Source: Peribacillus simplex (GTDB taxonomy: Bacteria > Bacillota > Bacilli > Bacillales > DSM-1321). From it: a DNA stretch of 64,000 nt. Under the pieces are notes generated by a model. It did no database searches. It was not told the origin of the DNA and was given only the letters and a program-made list of their open reading frames with translations. The DNA lies in contig NZ_LNNH01000010.1 of assembly GCF_001542915.1 (NCBI RefSeq), forward strand, positions 243,039-307,038. The letters are read 5' to 3'. Position numbers and translations under genes: made by a program. This document shows, piece after piece, positions 16,136 to 24,577 of the stretch. How positions within the stretch are numbered: the first letter of the stretch is position 1; each line of letters begins with the position of its first letter.

Positions 16136-17671
16136 ATGAAGAAAGCTTTTGAGAAAGCGCAGCAGTTCGGTAAATCTTTTATGCTCCCGATTGCCGTTTT
16201 ACCAGCGGCCGGATTATTGCTGGGAATCGGCGGTGCTCTTTCCAATCCTAATACAGTTGAGGCTTATCCATTTTTGGATTTTGCCTGGTTGCAGGCTATA
16301 TTCACGATCATGAGCTCTGCAGGCAATATCGTTTTCGCCAACTTGCCTGTCATCTTTGCCGTCGGCGTCGCCGTAGGCTTAGCGCGTTCGGATAAAGGGA
16401 CCGCTGCCCTGGCAGCCATGATCGGCTACTTCGTGATGAATAGTTCGATCAATGCACTGCTTCAAATAACCGGGGAGCTTGCCAAGGATAATTTGGCTGG
16501 TGCCGGACAGGGAATGGCTGTTGGGATCCAAACACTGGAGACTGGGGTGTTCGGCGGTATCATAGTTGGTATCACCGCAGCATTTTTGCATAATAAATAT
16601 AATAAAATTCAGCTTCCACAAGTATTGGGATTCTTCGGGGGCTCCCGTTTCATCCCAATCATCGTTTCATTCGCATCCATCCTGGTCGGAGCCTTATTGT
16701 TTGTCGTATGGCCTTACTTCCAGCTTTTCATTAACCAGCTTGGTGCACTGGTAACGAGCACAGGAACGATTGGAACCTTCTTCTACGGATTCATTTTGCG
16801 CATGCTCGGGCCGTTAGGGCTTCACCATATCTTCTATCTCCCTTTCTGGCAAACTGCTTTAGGGGGAACGATGGAGATCAAAGGCCAGCTTGTAAGCGGA
16901 ACGCAGAATATCTTCTTCGCCCAATTGGCCGATCCAACTACGACCAAGTACTATGAAGGGGTATCACGGTTCATGTCAGGACGGTTCATCACGATGATGT
17001 TTGGTTTGCCTGGAGCGGCATTGGCCATCTATCATTGTGCTAAACCAAAAAACAAGAAGGTAGTGGCCGGTTTGCTTCTTTCAGCAGCCTTAACGTCCTT
17101 CTTAACGGGCATTACCGAGCCGTTGGAGTTCAGTTTCTTATTCGTCGCTCCGATCCTTTATGTATTTCATGCCATATTCGACGGCTTGGCGTTCATGATG
17201 GCTGATATATTCAATATCACGATCGGTCAAACCTTCTCTGGAGGCTTTATCGATTTCACCTTATTCGGGATACTCCAGGGGATCAGTAAAACAAATTGGA
17301 TTTATGTCCTTGTAGTGGGCATTCCGTGGTTCTTCCTTTACTACTTCACATTCAAGTTCTTGATCAAGAGAAAGAACTTAAAAGTGGTTGGCCGTGAAGA
17401 TGAGGAACAAGCCGTCTCGCAACAAGTGGCGGCATCGGAAAGAACCGAGACCATTGTCGAGGGCTTGGGCGGACAGGAAAATATCGAGATCGTCGATTGC
17501 TGTGCAACTCGCTTGCGCGTCACGGTAAAGGATGAAGCTTTGGTAAAAGAAGACGTCATCAAACAAACCGGTTCCAAGGGCGTCGTCAAACAAGGAAAAG
17601 GCATTCAAATCGTATACGGACCACAAGTAACGATCATCAAAAATGAAGTGGAAGAGTATTTGGGCCACTAA
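16136..17671 (+). CDS. PTS transporter EIICB (glucose/N-acetylhexosamine superfamily)
   Basis: This 511-aa protein has an EIIC membrane domain (residues 1-~410, ten hydrophobic segments, substrate-site ITEPLEFSF near 330) followed by a linker and an EIIB domain with the phospho-cysteine in [11 protein letters not shown] near 455. There is no EIIA domain, so phosphoryl transfer must come from a separate EIIA such as the glucose-type protein. The downstream nanE gene makes an N-acetylmannosamine/N-acetylglucosamine-type amino sugar the likely substrate, since uptake would deliver the 6-phosphate NanE uses. The ribosome site AGGGAGG precedes the ATG. Specificity is inferred from context. Confidence 0.85.
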   Translation: MKKAFEKAQQFGKSFMLPIAVLPAAGLLLGIGGALSNPNTVEAYPFLDFAWLQAIFTIMSSAGNIVFANLPVIFAVGVAVGLARSDKGTAALAAMIGYFVMNSSINALLQITGELAKDNLAGAGQGMAVGIQTLETGVFGGIIVGITAAFLHNKYNKIQLPQVLGFFGGSRFIPIIVSFASILVGALLFVVWPYFQLFINQLGALVTSTGTIGTFFYGFILRMLGPLGLHHIFYLPFWQTALGGTMEIKGQLVSGTQNIFFAQLADPTTTKYYEGVSRFMSGRFITMMFGLPGAALAIYHCAKPKNKKVVAGLLLSAALTSFLTGITEPLEFSFLFVAPILYVFHAIFDGLAFMMADIFNITIGQTFSGGFIDFTLFGILQGISKTNWIYVLVVGIPWFFLYYFTFKFLIKRKNLKVVGREDEEQAVSQQVAASERTETIVEGLGGQENIEIVDCCATRLRVTVKDEALVKEDVIKQTGSKGVVKQGKGIQIVYGPQVTIIKNEVEEYLGH

Positions 17672-17702
17672 GCGGATAGATAACGATAAGGGAGTGTTAC
17701 AC

Positions 17703-18395
17703 ATGCAAAATGTGCTGGATACCATTCATAAGGGATTGATCGTGTCTTGTCAGGCATTGGAGAATGAGCCGCTGCACAGTTCTTTCATCATGGGGCGCAT
17801 GGCTGTCGCCGCAAAGGAAGGCGGTGCGAAATGCATTCGCGCTAACTCTGTAGCCGATATAATCGAGATCAAGAAAAATGTCGACCTGCCAGTCATCGGG
17901 ATCATTAAACAGGTCTATGGACAAAACGATGTCTATATCACCCCTACCATGACGGAAATCGATGCATTGATGGAAACGAAAGCAGAAATCATTGCGACCG
18001 ATGCGACTGCGCGTGTACGGCCGGACGGCAAAACGTTAAAGCAGTTTTACGATGAAATACGGGCAAAATATCCAGATGTTTTGCTCATGGCCGATGTATC
18101 CTCCAAAGAGGAGGCCATATACGCCGACCAACTAGGATTCGACATTGTCGCGCCTACTTTATACGGCTATACAAACGAAACGAGCGGCCAGAAAATTTAT
18201 CACGACAACTATGCTGTGCTGAAGGAAATCGTAAGCGCCGTGAAAAAGGCAAAAGTCATCGCTGAAGGGAATGTCATTACCCCGGAAATCGCGCGTTCCG
18301 TATTGGATATGAACGTACATGCAGTAGTAGTCGGGGGCGCCATCACCAGGCCCCAGCAAATCACTAAAAGATTCGTCGATGCGATTCAAGAATAG
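17703..18395 (+). CDS. nanE: N-acetylmannosamine-6-phosphate 2-epimerase
   Basis: This 230-aa TIM-barrel protein ([18 protein letters not shown] start, [47 protein letters not shown] phosphate-binding end) belongs to the NanE family. It converts ManNAc-6-phosphate to GlcNAc-6-phosphate, feeding amino-sugar catabolism. The ATG at 17703 is preceded by AAGGGAGTGTTACAC; an earlier start overlapping the EIICB gene lacks a ribosome site. The pair EIICB-NanE suggests import of ManNAc or a related amino sugar. Later pathway genes (nagA, nagB) are not in the window. Confidence 0.92.
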   Translation: MQNVLDTIHKGLIVSCQALENEPLHSSFIMGRMAVAAKEGGAKCIRANSVADIIEIKKNVDLPVIGIIKQVYGQNDVYITPTMTEIDALMETKAEIIATDATARVRPDGKTLKQFYDEIRAKYPDVLLMADVSSKEEAIYADQLGFDIVAPTLYGYTNETSGQKIYHDNYAVLKEIVSAVKKAKVIAEGNVITPEIARSVLDMNVHAVVVGGAITRPQQITKRFVDAIQE

Positions 18396-18411
18396 AAGTG
18401 CACAAGCAATG

Positions 18412-18444
18412 AAAAGACCCAGACTTTAAGTTTGGGTCTTTTCC
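18412..18444. terminator. Bidirectional terminator between nanE and the OPT operon
   Basis: AAAAGACCCA (18412-18421) pairs with TGGGTCTTTT (18433-18442). U-runs occur on both strands, and the genes on either side converge here. Confidence 0.75.
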
Positions 18445-18468
18445 ATCTGGAGTCCGGGTCTCGATCAT

Positions 18469-19389
18469 TCACATTTCAGGAAATGCCCATTCCAACTCCG
18501 GTTTTACCGTTACACAGTCAATATGGACATTTGTCTTGATTTCCCCTCCAAATGTATGGTTTGAACCGAAAGCGACATGAATCGTATTGTAGGCTTTTTC
18601 ATCTTCTAAAATATTGCCGGTTACTCTTGCAGCATGGTTCGTACCGATTCCGAGCTCACAAAGCCATCTTCCCTCTCCATTCCCAAGTAAGGTGAGCAAT
18701 GTCTTCCCATCATCACCTGTCGCTTCGACAAGTCTGCCTTTTTGAATCGTTAACACGATCGGCTTTTCCAAAAGCCCAATGCCTGCAATTGAACCATTAA
18801 TTTCAATTTTCCCTTCTGCTTCTCCTTCTACCGGTGCGATATAAGCTTCACCCGATGGTAAATTACCCGAAGCCGATTTCTCTCTGAAAACGCCAGTACT
18901 TGGAACTCCTTTCCTCCCATGCAGCGGTATCGCCAACAAGTTTTTTCCGGTTTTGATGATTAGTTTTTCAGCTTGTGATAACCTTTTCGTCATTGCCAAT
19001 GTTTCTTTTTCCACTCTTTGATAATCTGCATTCATTGCGCCCTGCAAAAATATATCTTCCGTAATTCCCGGTATGGTAATCACACCTATGCCGTGCAGGT
19101 TCGCGTTTTTCCGTGCCAGTGTATGTGTTATAGAATGTTTTGTTAAACAAAAGACCCTATCATGTTTCAGCATTTCATCAGCCGCTGGCTTCGGTGGCTC
19201 TTCCCCCGATTTCTTTCGATCTTCCATTTCATGAAAGGAAGCACTCCAACCGTTTGCTGATAAAGCATCACTGAACTTTTTGGCTAATAAAGAGGTACTA
19301 TGATCCGCCAATACTAAAATGGATTCAGATTTAGCAGCATGAAAATTATTCGCCATGATATTGGCAACGATTGTGTGAAACTCACTCAT
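18469..19389 (-). CDS. M29-like aminopeptidase family protein
   Basis: This 306-aa protein has a C-terminal region that reads like the metal-binding end of M29 (AmpS/PepS) aminopeptidases: LCELGIGTNHAARVTGNI, then LEDEKAYNTIHVAFGSN and TNVHIDCV. M29 enzymes are about 400 aa, so this is a shorter member, close in size to the NicX-like branch. No signal peptide is seen, so it is cytosolic. It is the last gene of the OPT/DUF917 operon, 52 bp after AroM, with GAGGAG upstream of the ATG. Hydrolysis of a peptide or amide imported by the OPT transporter is a reasonable but untested idea. Confidence 0.7.
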   Translation of the reverse strand: MSEFHTIVANIMANNFHAAKSESILVLADHSTSLLAKKFSDALSANGWSASFHEMEDRKKSGEEPPKPAADEMLKHDRVFCLTKHSITHTLARKNANLHGIGVITIPGITEDIFLQGAMNADYQRVEKETLAMTKRLSQAEKLIIKTGKNLLAIPLHGRKGVPSTGVFREKSASGNLPSGEAYIAPVEGEAEGKIEINGSIAGIGLLEKPIVLTIQKGRLVEATGDDGKTLLTLLGNGEGRWLCELGIGTNHAARVTGNILEDEKAYNTIHVAFGSNHTFGGEIKTNVHIDCVTVKPELEWAFPEM

Positions 19390-19441
19390 CTATATCCGCT
19401 CCTCTTTTTTCCTGCCGCAAAAGCAGACTGACTCTCTTCTA

Positions 19442-20110
19442 CTAGCCTACATATTCTGCCACAATGCGAGCAATTAAGGTCCGCGGCAGAAGAATAGGTA
19501 AGCCGCTGCCTTCGATGGCCGCTTTTTTATGCGTTTCATCATATCCCATACAATCAAGGACAATGAGTTCTGCTCCTTGATTTTTCAGCTTTTTCGCAGC
19601 CCCGCTTATATCACTGTTTTCATAAGGCGATGCAACTTCAACGCAATACTCCACTCCCTTGAGTTTCCACTTTTGAATTAACGTATTTCTTTGTTCTTCC
19701 AGCGGAACGACCAATCCAAGTTTTCCTGTCCTCAGGAGGGATTGAACGATATTACTTACTATTTTATCCGGATAAATCATGGGCCTATTGCTTCTAATGG
19801 TTGGAAAATCCCCCGTACAGAGCATGATGACGACAGAAACTCGTTCTTCCAATTCATTTAATTCCGCTTGCAATAACGGCAATAATTTTGATTTCCCCAT
19901 TTTAATGGATTGCCCGTTTCTTAACTTAGAAATATAGGTAACTTCACCTTTATCAGGTGTAATCGAATAAAGATCTTCCTCCCTGATTCGGTCGAGTCCT
20001 CCAACTTCTACAATTTCGACTGTTTTCCCTAACACATGTTGAATCGAAGGTGTAATATCAACCCTTGGTGACTGGCCAATCGTCAAGACACCAATCGATT
20101 TCTTTGTCAT
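19442..20110 (-). CDS. AroM family protein
   Basis: This 222-aa protein begins with the AroM signature (IGVLTIGQSPRVDITPSI) and has the family features IVEVGGLDR near 33 and LIVLDCMGYDETHK near 180. AroM proteins look like Asp/Glu-racemase relatives; no activity is established. The gene overlaps the stop of the DUF1177 gene by 4 bp (ATGA), so the two are translationally coupled. The cysteines in MLCTGDF and VLDCMGY are placed as in two-base racemases, which hints at ring or stereocentre chemistry within this operon. Confidence 0.8.
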   Translation of the reverse strand: MTKKSIGVLTIGQSPRVDITPSIQHVLGKTVEIVEVGGLDRIREEDLYSITPDKGEVTYISKLRNGQSIKMGKSKLLPLLQAELNELEERVSVVIMLCTGDFPTIRSNRPMIYPDKIVSNIVQSLLRTGKLGLVVPLEEQRNTLIQKWKLKGVEYCVEVASPYENSDISGAAKKLKNQGAELIVLDCMGYDETHKKAAIEGSGLPILLPRTLIARIVAEYVG

Positions 20111-21048
20111 TTTGCTGCACTTCCCAATGTTTGAAGCTTCTTCATCGATCCGTATAAATTCAGAAGCTGCTGAAATTCCGCTTCATCATAAAACTGAATT
20201 TCGCCCCTTGTAAACTCTTTTGCAACCTCGATGCAAAAACGTACGGCTTGCGCCACATCCACCTCATGGCTTGCACCTGTTCCGCATCCTGGGACCGCTG
20301 TCTTTGCGGTTATCGCAAGTCCTACAACTGGAGCATCCGTGGTTACCGCTGGCTGTAAAATACTGTTGATATGAAAGACATCGTTTCCATACGGTGTAAT
20401 ATCTTGAGTCGTTACAGCAAACGTGACCGGTAATTCTCCAGTTGTCATTTCCATGATCCGGATTAGCTCATCACTGAACTTCAATACATATCCTTCTTTT
20501 ACTGTTGGTGAAAGGGCAATGCCACGATGATTGATTACTTTGTTCCCTTTTGTCGTATCAATTGATAAAACAGCTTCCATCTCTGGCAGAACTTCATACT
20601 GGTTCATCGTGAAAATATCAACAGGCGAGCCCATGAAATCCACAGGTTCATGGGGCATTGTTGGGGCATTCGGACAAATATGAGTCGTGATATAGACATC
20701 CCCAAGCAGTCGATCACCTTTTTCAGCCATTTGGCTAAGCTTTAAAGCAACTGTAATGGCTGCGGCTGCTCCGTCCCCATCGGATACGAATCCGATACGG
20801 GACGGCCTGGCCCCAAGGCCCCCCAGCCGCCCAACAATTCCTAAAGAAGGAGCATGTCCCCCTGCTGATTTTCCTTCAAGACCTTTTACAACGATTTGGA
20901 TGAAATCCGTTGATCCACTCTCACCCGTCACTGTTTGATATGATGCTTTAATATGTGAAAATTCCATAAAAAGGTCAACGACCATCTTCCCGTTTGCTTT
21001 AGGATCATCCAATAGCTCCATAACTTCCATCGTATATTTCAAAGACAT
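20107..21048 (-). CDS. DUF1177 family protein
   Basis: This 313-aa protein has the DUF1177 hallmarks GGHAPSLGIVGRLGGLGARP, FVSDGDGAAAA, TTHICPNAPTMPHEPV and PGCGTGASHEVDVAQ. The conserved His, Asp and Glu in these stretches look like metal ligands of an aminopeptidase-like fold, but I know of no characterised member. It is cytosolic and lies in the middle of the operon, 14 bp after DUF917 and overlapping AroM. The ribosome site AAAGGAGAG precedes the ATG at 21048. Confidence 0.8.
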   Translation of the reverse strand: MSLKYTMEVMELLDDPKANGKMVVDLFMEFSHIKASYQTVTGESGSTDFIQIVVKGLEGKSAGGHAPSLGIVGRLGGLGARPSRIGFVSDGDGAAAAITVALKLSQMAEKGDRLLGDVYITTHICPNAPTMPHEPVDFMGSPVDIFTMNQYEVLPEMEAVLSIDTTKGNKVINHRGIALSPTVKEGYVLKFSDELIRIMEMTTGELPVTFAVTTQDITPYGNDVFHINSILQPAVTTDAPVVGLAITAKTAVPGCGTGASHEVDVAQAVRFCIEVAKEFTRGEIQFYDEAEFQQLLNLYGSMKKLQTLGSAAK

Positions 21049-21062
21049 TAGTAATCTCTCCT

Positions 21063-22112
21063 TTAAATGATATTTTTTTGAATAATAGGTTCGACCGTTT
21101 TTAATAGCTTTTCATTAAACATCGTCGAACTTAATTTCAAGTTTTCCTTCGGTACGGAAAGAACGGCGATGCTCTGTCCCTCTTGAATTTCGGCACTTAC
21201 AAGCGGAAGTCCGGTTTTTGCATCAAACGTCATAATCAAGTCAGGGAAGGTTCCTTTACGAGCTCCATTCATTTCAGCTGTCATATATTCATTCCAAAAA
21301 GTCAGCTCCAAATCGTTAATCCTCACCATACCTACATCAAATCCGCCTGTTTGATTCATGTGAAAAGTACTTACTTTTCCAGAATGGATGACACGGCCTT
21401 TTAAAAATGATGCAACTGCTTCAATTCTCTCTGGCCCAGCAGGTACGGATAGGAATGCATCGCCGAGCGCTATCGCTTGTGTAATTCCGCCAACTGCAGC
21501 ATGATTTTTCACATAGCCCATCGTTACTGGATTTCTGCAAACTGCAACCATCCCGCCTGCCTCAACAGACATGAACCGAACAGCCTTGGAAGATTTATCG
21601 AGGGCACTGGAAACAAACCCTTCCACTTTCTTATCTGCTTTTCCTCCTGAATAGGATTGCAGTGATTGATATCCCTCGACTTCCGATAAATTCAATGAAC
21701 CCATCGAACCTGTTGGATGTGCTCTTCCGTTGCAAGGTGCATCAAGAACCGGTAAACCGGTTCCGGCAGCTTGCAGCCAGCCATTTATCGTCGTTGATGC
21801 TCCATTTTCATTCGTCATGATGGCTTTGATTGGATGTGGAAATTCTTTTTGCATTCGTTGAACCGTTTCCACTAGTTGTTTTGAATCAACATATTGCTCT
21901 TTTGCTGAAGGTGCACCCACTAAAGAAACACAAACAACATAATCCTCGTCTTGCAGTTCTTCAACCGTAATAAGTGTAGGGAAACCGATTTCAAAAGCGG
22001 ATTCTGTTTTTTGGAGTCCATCTGAAATCCAGCCTCCGCCTCCTCCCCCTAAAATACAACCTCCATATACTGCTTTTATTGCATCATCTTTTGTCAATTC
22101 TCTTTTCACCAT
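21063..22112 (-). CDS. DUF917 family protein (S-methyl thiohydantoin desulfurase-like)
   Basis: This 349-aa protein has the DUF917 N-terminus: KAVYGGCILGGGGGG near residue 12, ENGASTTINGWLQAA, LDAPCNGRAHPTGSMG, then a C-terminal half with FHMNQTGGFDVGMV. The family was renamed after a member acting on S-methyl thiohydantoin, a five-membered ring, and is related in fold to hydantoinase/oxoprolinase subunits. The reaction of this member is unknown. It lies between the OPT transporter and DUF1177 with 14-bp gaps, suggesting attack on a hydantoin-like or cyclic peptide compound brought in by the transporter. Confidence 0.78.
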   Translation of the reverse strand: MVKRELTKDDAIKAVYGGCILGGGGGGWISDGLQKTESAFEIGFPTLITVEELQDEDYVVCVSLVGAPSAKEQYVDSKQLVETVQRMQKEFPHPIKAIMTNENGASTTINGWLQAAGTGLPVLDAPCNGRAHPTGSMGSLNLSEVEGYQSLQSYSGGKADKKVEGFVSSALDKSSKAVRFMSVEAGGMVAVCRNPVTMGYVKNHAAVGGITQAIALGDAFLSVPAGPERIEAVASFLKGRVIHSGKVSTFHMNQTGGFDVGMVRINDLELTFWNEYMTAEMNGARKGTFPDLIMTFDAKTGLPLVSAEIQEGQSIAVLSVPKENLKLSSTMFNEKLLKTVEPIIQKNII

Positions 22113-22126
22113 TGTTTTTCACCTCA

Positions 22127-23683
22127 TCATCGAACTTTCCAAATGGATGTAAAGAAACTATACAAGGCATCTCCGGCTATAAATCCTGCCGCTGTTGTAA
22201 ACATTGCATTTTCAGCTTCCGGACCACGAACCTTTAAGATGATGACCCTGATTGAAATTCCGATTATGACTGCCCAGCCTGCAATTGGATTCATAATCAA
22301 CAATCCTGTTGCAAGCATGATCCCCATTTGTCTTTTTGGCCCTCCGATTAACTGAATGATCGCACCGGGTATGGCCCATAAGAATAACAACATGCCGACG
22401 TTTCCGGTGACACCCTTTTCAATTGTCGCTGCATAAACCCGATCAACAGGAGGAACCAAGTCCTGGGAGAAAAATGAATCAGCAAAAATCACTACCATCA
22501 CGATTGCCACTCCAAATCCGATCATTGCACTTTTAAACTGTTGTCTGCGCCCGAAGAGCTCCTCTGCAGTCGTAACCCCTTTGCGAATCAGTACACCCGT
22601 TTTCAAGTCATACCCCAAATCAGCAAATGCAGGTCCCGTTGCCGCAGTAAAGCCTGTCAATAAGGCTAAAGCAACTGGAGGAAAGCCCATCAGCATACCG
22701 ATGATAAGACAGATTAATGTAACAGCAAATGCTGGAAACCATCCTGAATGCATGGCTGCAATCCCGACAATAACTTCATGGATTAAGGCTGCTGCTGCAG
22801 CGTATAATACGAATAACGCTATCTGCCAAACAGGCATTTCGCTAATGATCCCGCCCATGATTGCAAGAAGGGTCGCCCCCGCAATATAAAGAAGGAAACC
22901 AATTCCAAAACCCCTTTTCACATCCACTTGTGTTCGCGTATATTCGTGATCTGTATCCTGCGCCACTTTCTTCTTGGAAGAAACAAAAACAGAGATGAAT
23001 TGGAACAATGCCACAATTCCTCCGCCAATCATCATTCCGTGCGGGATGTAATACGCATTTAAACCCACACCAAACAATGCACCAGAGTAACCTGTCAATA
23101 ATAGCCCGATTCCAAACATGGAGAGAGCCCATATGTTACCGATGAAAGCGACACCAAAAGCTGACATTGGAATGGTAAAATATGAACCTACAAGGCCGCC
23201 TAAAATACCCAATCCGAGGAACTTCGCTTTCTGTCCGCCTTCATCACCTGCCTTAAGAGCTTCAGCGGTAGCAATACCCGGAGGCCAAGCCTCATTCGAA
23301 CCAAATAAATTCGAGTCAAATACTTTATAAAGAATGAAACCATCCACAAATAAAGCGATCCCGGCACCTATCAACATCGGAATGATGAGGTCAGGCATTC
23401 CTAAAACATAGGGCAGCCCGATTGGGATTAATAAACTGTTAGCCGCACCAAACGTTGCAGCCGAAATCGTTGTTTGAACTAAGTTTTGATTATCCAGCAG
23501 CTTATATTTATAAAACATTTGCATCGGGATCCGTGCGACCAACATCGCAATCAATGCACCAATGATTGATGTATTGGGAGTAATTCCGAGCGTCGTAATG
23601 AGCTGCATGCCTACAATTGCACCAAAAACGGCAATGACTATCGAAAAAACGATGAACGGTAGGTCAAAGGTTTTTTGATTCAT
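22127..23683 (-). CDS. OPT family oligopeptide-type transporter
   Basis: This 518-aa protein has about fourteen hydrophobic segments and OPT-like features: GIPYVLG-type loops, EAWPPGIATAEALKAGDEGG near residue 130, and NAYYIPHGMMIGGGIVALFQF near 210. OPT members move small peptides, glutathione or metal chelates with protons. It begins 2 bp after the racemase stop codon with a GGAGGGTAATC ribosome site. It is the only transporter in this operon, so the substrate of the neighbouring enzymes probably enters here. Annotation as OPT is firm; the substrate is unknown. Confidence 0.85.
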   Translation of the reverse strand: MNQKTFDLPFIVFSIVIAVFGAIVGMQLITTLGITPNTSIIGALIAMLVARIPMQMFYKYKLLDNQNLVQTTISAATFGAANSLLIPIGLPYVLGMPDLIIPMLIGAGIALFVDGFILYKVFDSNLFGSNEAWPPGIATAEALKAGDEGGQKAKFLGLGILGGLVGSYFTIPMSAFGVAFIGNIWALSMFGIGLLLTGYSGALFGVGLNAYYIPHGMMIGGGIVALFQFISVFVSSKKKVAQDTDHEYTRTQVDVKRGFGIGFLLYIAGATLLAIMGGIISEMPVWQIALFVLYAAAAALIHEVIVGIAAMHSGWFPAFAVTLICLIIGMLMGFPPVALALLTGFTAATGPAFADLGYDLKTGVLIRKGVTTAEELFGRRQQFKSAMIGFGVAIVMVVIFADSFFSQDLVPPVDRVYAATIEKGVTGNVGMLLFLWAIPGAIIQLIGGPKRQMGIMLATGLLIMNPIAGWAVIIGISIRVIILKVRGPEAENAMFTTAAGFIAGDALYSFFTSIWKVR

Positions 23684-23685
23684 GA

Positions 23686-24327
23686 TTACCCTCCTTGTCC
23701 AAGTAATTGGTACGCAATCGCTTGTGCCTCCACTAAATCCACTACAGGTACGGACAAACTATGCCGAAAATGATCCTTTAAACCAATGGTAGAGAAGCCA
23801 GTACAAGCAAATAAAATAACGTCCGCACCTGAATCAATTAACATTTGGGCCCGATACAGCAATTTATCCTTCGCACCTTCTGCCAATAAATCTGTCGTTT
23901 TCCTTAAATCATTGGAACATGCATAGGAATGATAGTAATTATCCAATTCTTGTATAATTCGGATTGGAGTTTCTTCCGTTATACCGAGCACACCTACTTT
24001 ATTCCCAGCCATGGAAGCGATTTTTGCACCACATGTACCAGCCCCTAAAACAGGAATGTTCAAAGCGACTTTACACCCTTCAATCGCTGGGTCGGCTGCA
24101 CAGCTAATGGTGATCGCATCAACGTTTGAATGTTCCTCCATCCATTTTGCCAGCCGGATGATTTTTGGCTTCGCCTCGTACTCGGATTCATCATCAAAGA
24201 TTCCATTCGGTTGATCCGGGATACAGTATGTCATGGAATTCACCCCAGCAAATTCATGCATTTTCTTCCCGTGTTCCTGAAGGACATATTCATCTTCCGT
24301 TGTTAAAACCCGTATAATTCCTAACAT
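23686..24327 (-). CDS. Asp/Glu/hydantoin racemase-like protein
   Basis: The protein is about 213 aa. Two cysteine motifs, ITISCAADPAIEG and ILFACTGFSTIGL, flank a Rossmann-like centre (VPVLGAGTCGAK, NKVGVLGITEETP), as in the two-base Asp/Glu and hydantoin racemases. I prefer the ATG at 24327, nine bases after AAAGGGGG, over the upstream ATG (24336) that abuts the ribosome site. First gene of the OPT/DUF917 operon, next to the divergently placed control region. It may racemise or isomerise the imported compound before hydrolysis. Confidence 0.75.
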   Translation of the reverse strand: MLGIIRVLTTEDEYVLQEHGKKMHEFAGVNSMTYCIPDQPNGIFDDESEYEAKPKIIRLAKWMEEHSNVDAITISCAADPAIEGCKVALNIPVLGAGTCGAKIASMAGNKVGVLGITEETPIRIIQELDNYYHSYACSNDLRKTTDLLAEGAKDKLLYRAQMLIDSGADVILFACTGFSTIGLKDHFRHSLSVPVVDLVEAQAIAYQLLGQGG

Positions 24328-24343
24328 ATTAGCCATCCCCCTT

Positions 24344-24373
24344 TCTACCTATTATAAAAATTAATACGATTAA
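24344..24373 (-). promoter_or_regulatory. Promoter and palindrome upstream of the OPT operon
   Basis: On the minus strand a TATAAT -10 (24356-24351) lies just upstream of the ribosome site. The near-perfect palindrome TTAATCGTATTAA (24373-24361) sits between -10 and the -35 position, where no good -35 hexamer is seen. It is a candidate site for the adjacent PucR regulator. Confidence 0.4.
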
Positions 24374-24522
24374 TCTGTATGCATAAAGTGAGAAAACTTT
24401 TTGTTCTGATTTTTCCCACTATTATCACATTTATCATCAATAGACCGAAAAATACCGAAGGCAACGAGGGTTGTGCGACTGTTTTTCGCAGTTACATGAT
24501 CGCGCAAGGATCTTTTTATTAC

Positions 24523-24571
24523 ACAAAAAGACGGTAGACACCCCATTATTTTTGAGTTTGTCTACCGTCTT
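24523..24571 (-). terminator. Terminator of the pucR-like gene
   Basis: A perfect 13-bp stem AAGACGGTAGACA (24571-24559) with TGTCTACCGTCTT (24540-24528) is followed by UUUUG on the minus strand, six bases after the stop codon. Confidence 0.8.
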
Positions 24572-24577
24572 CATGAT

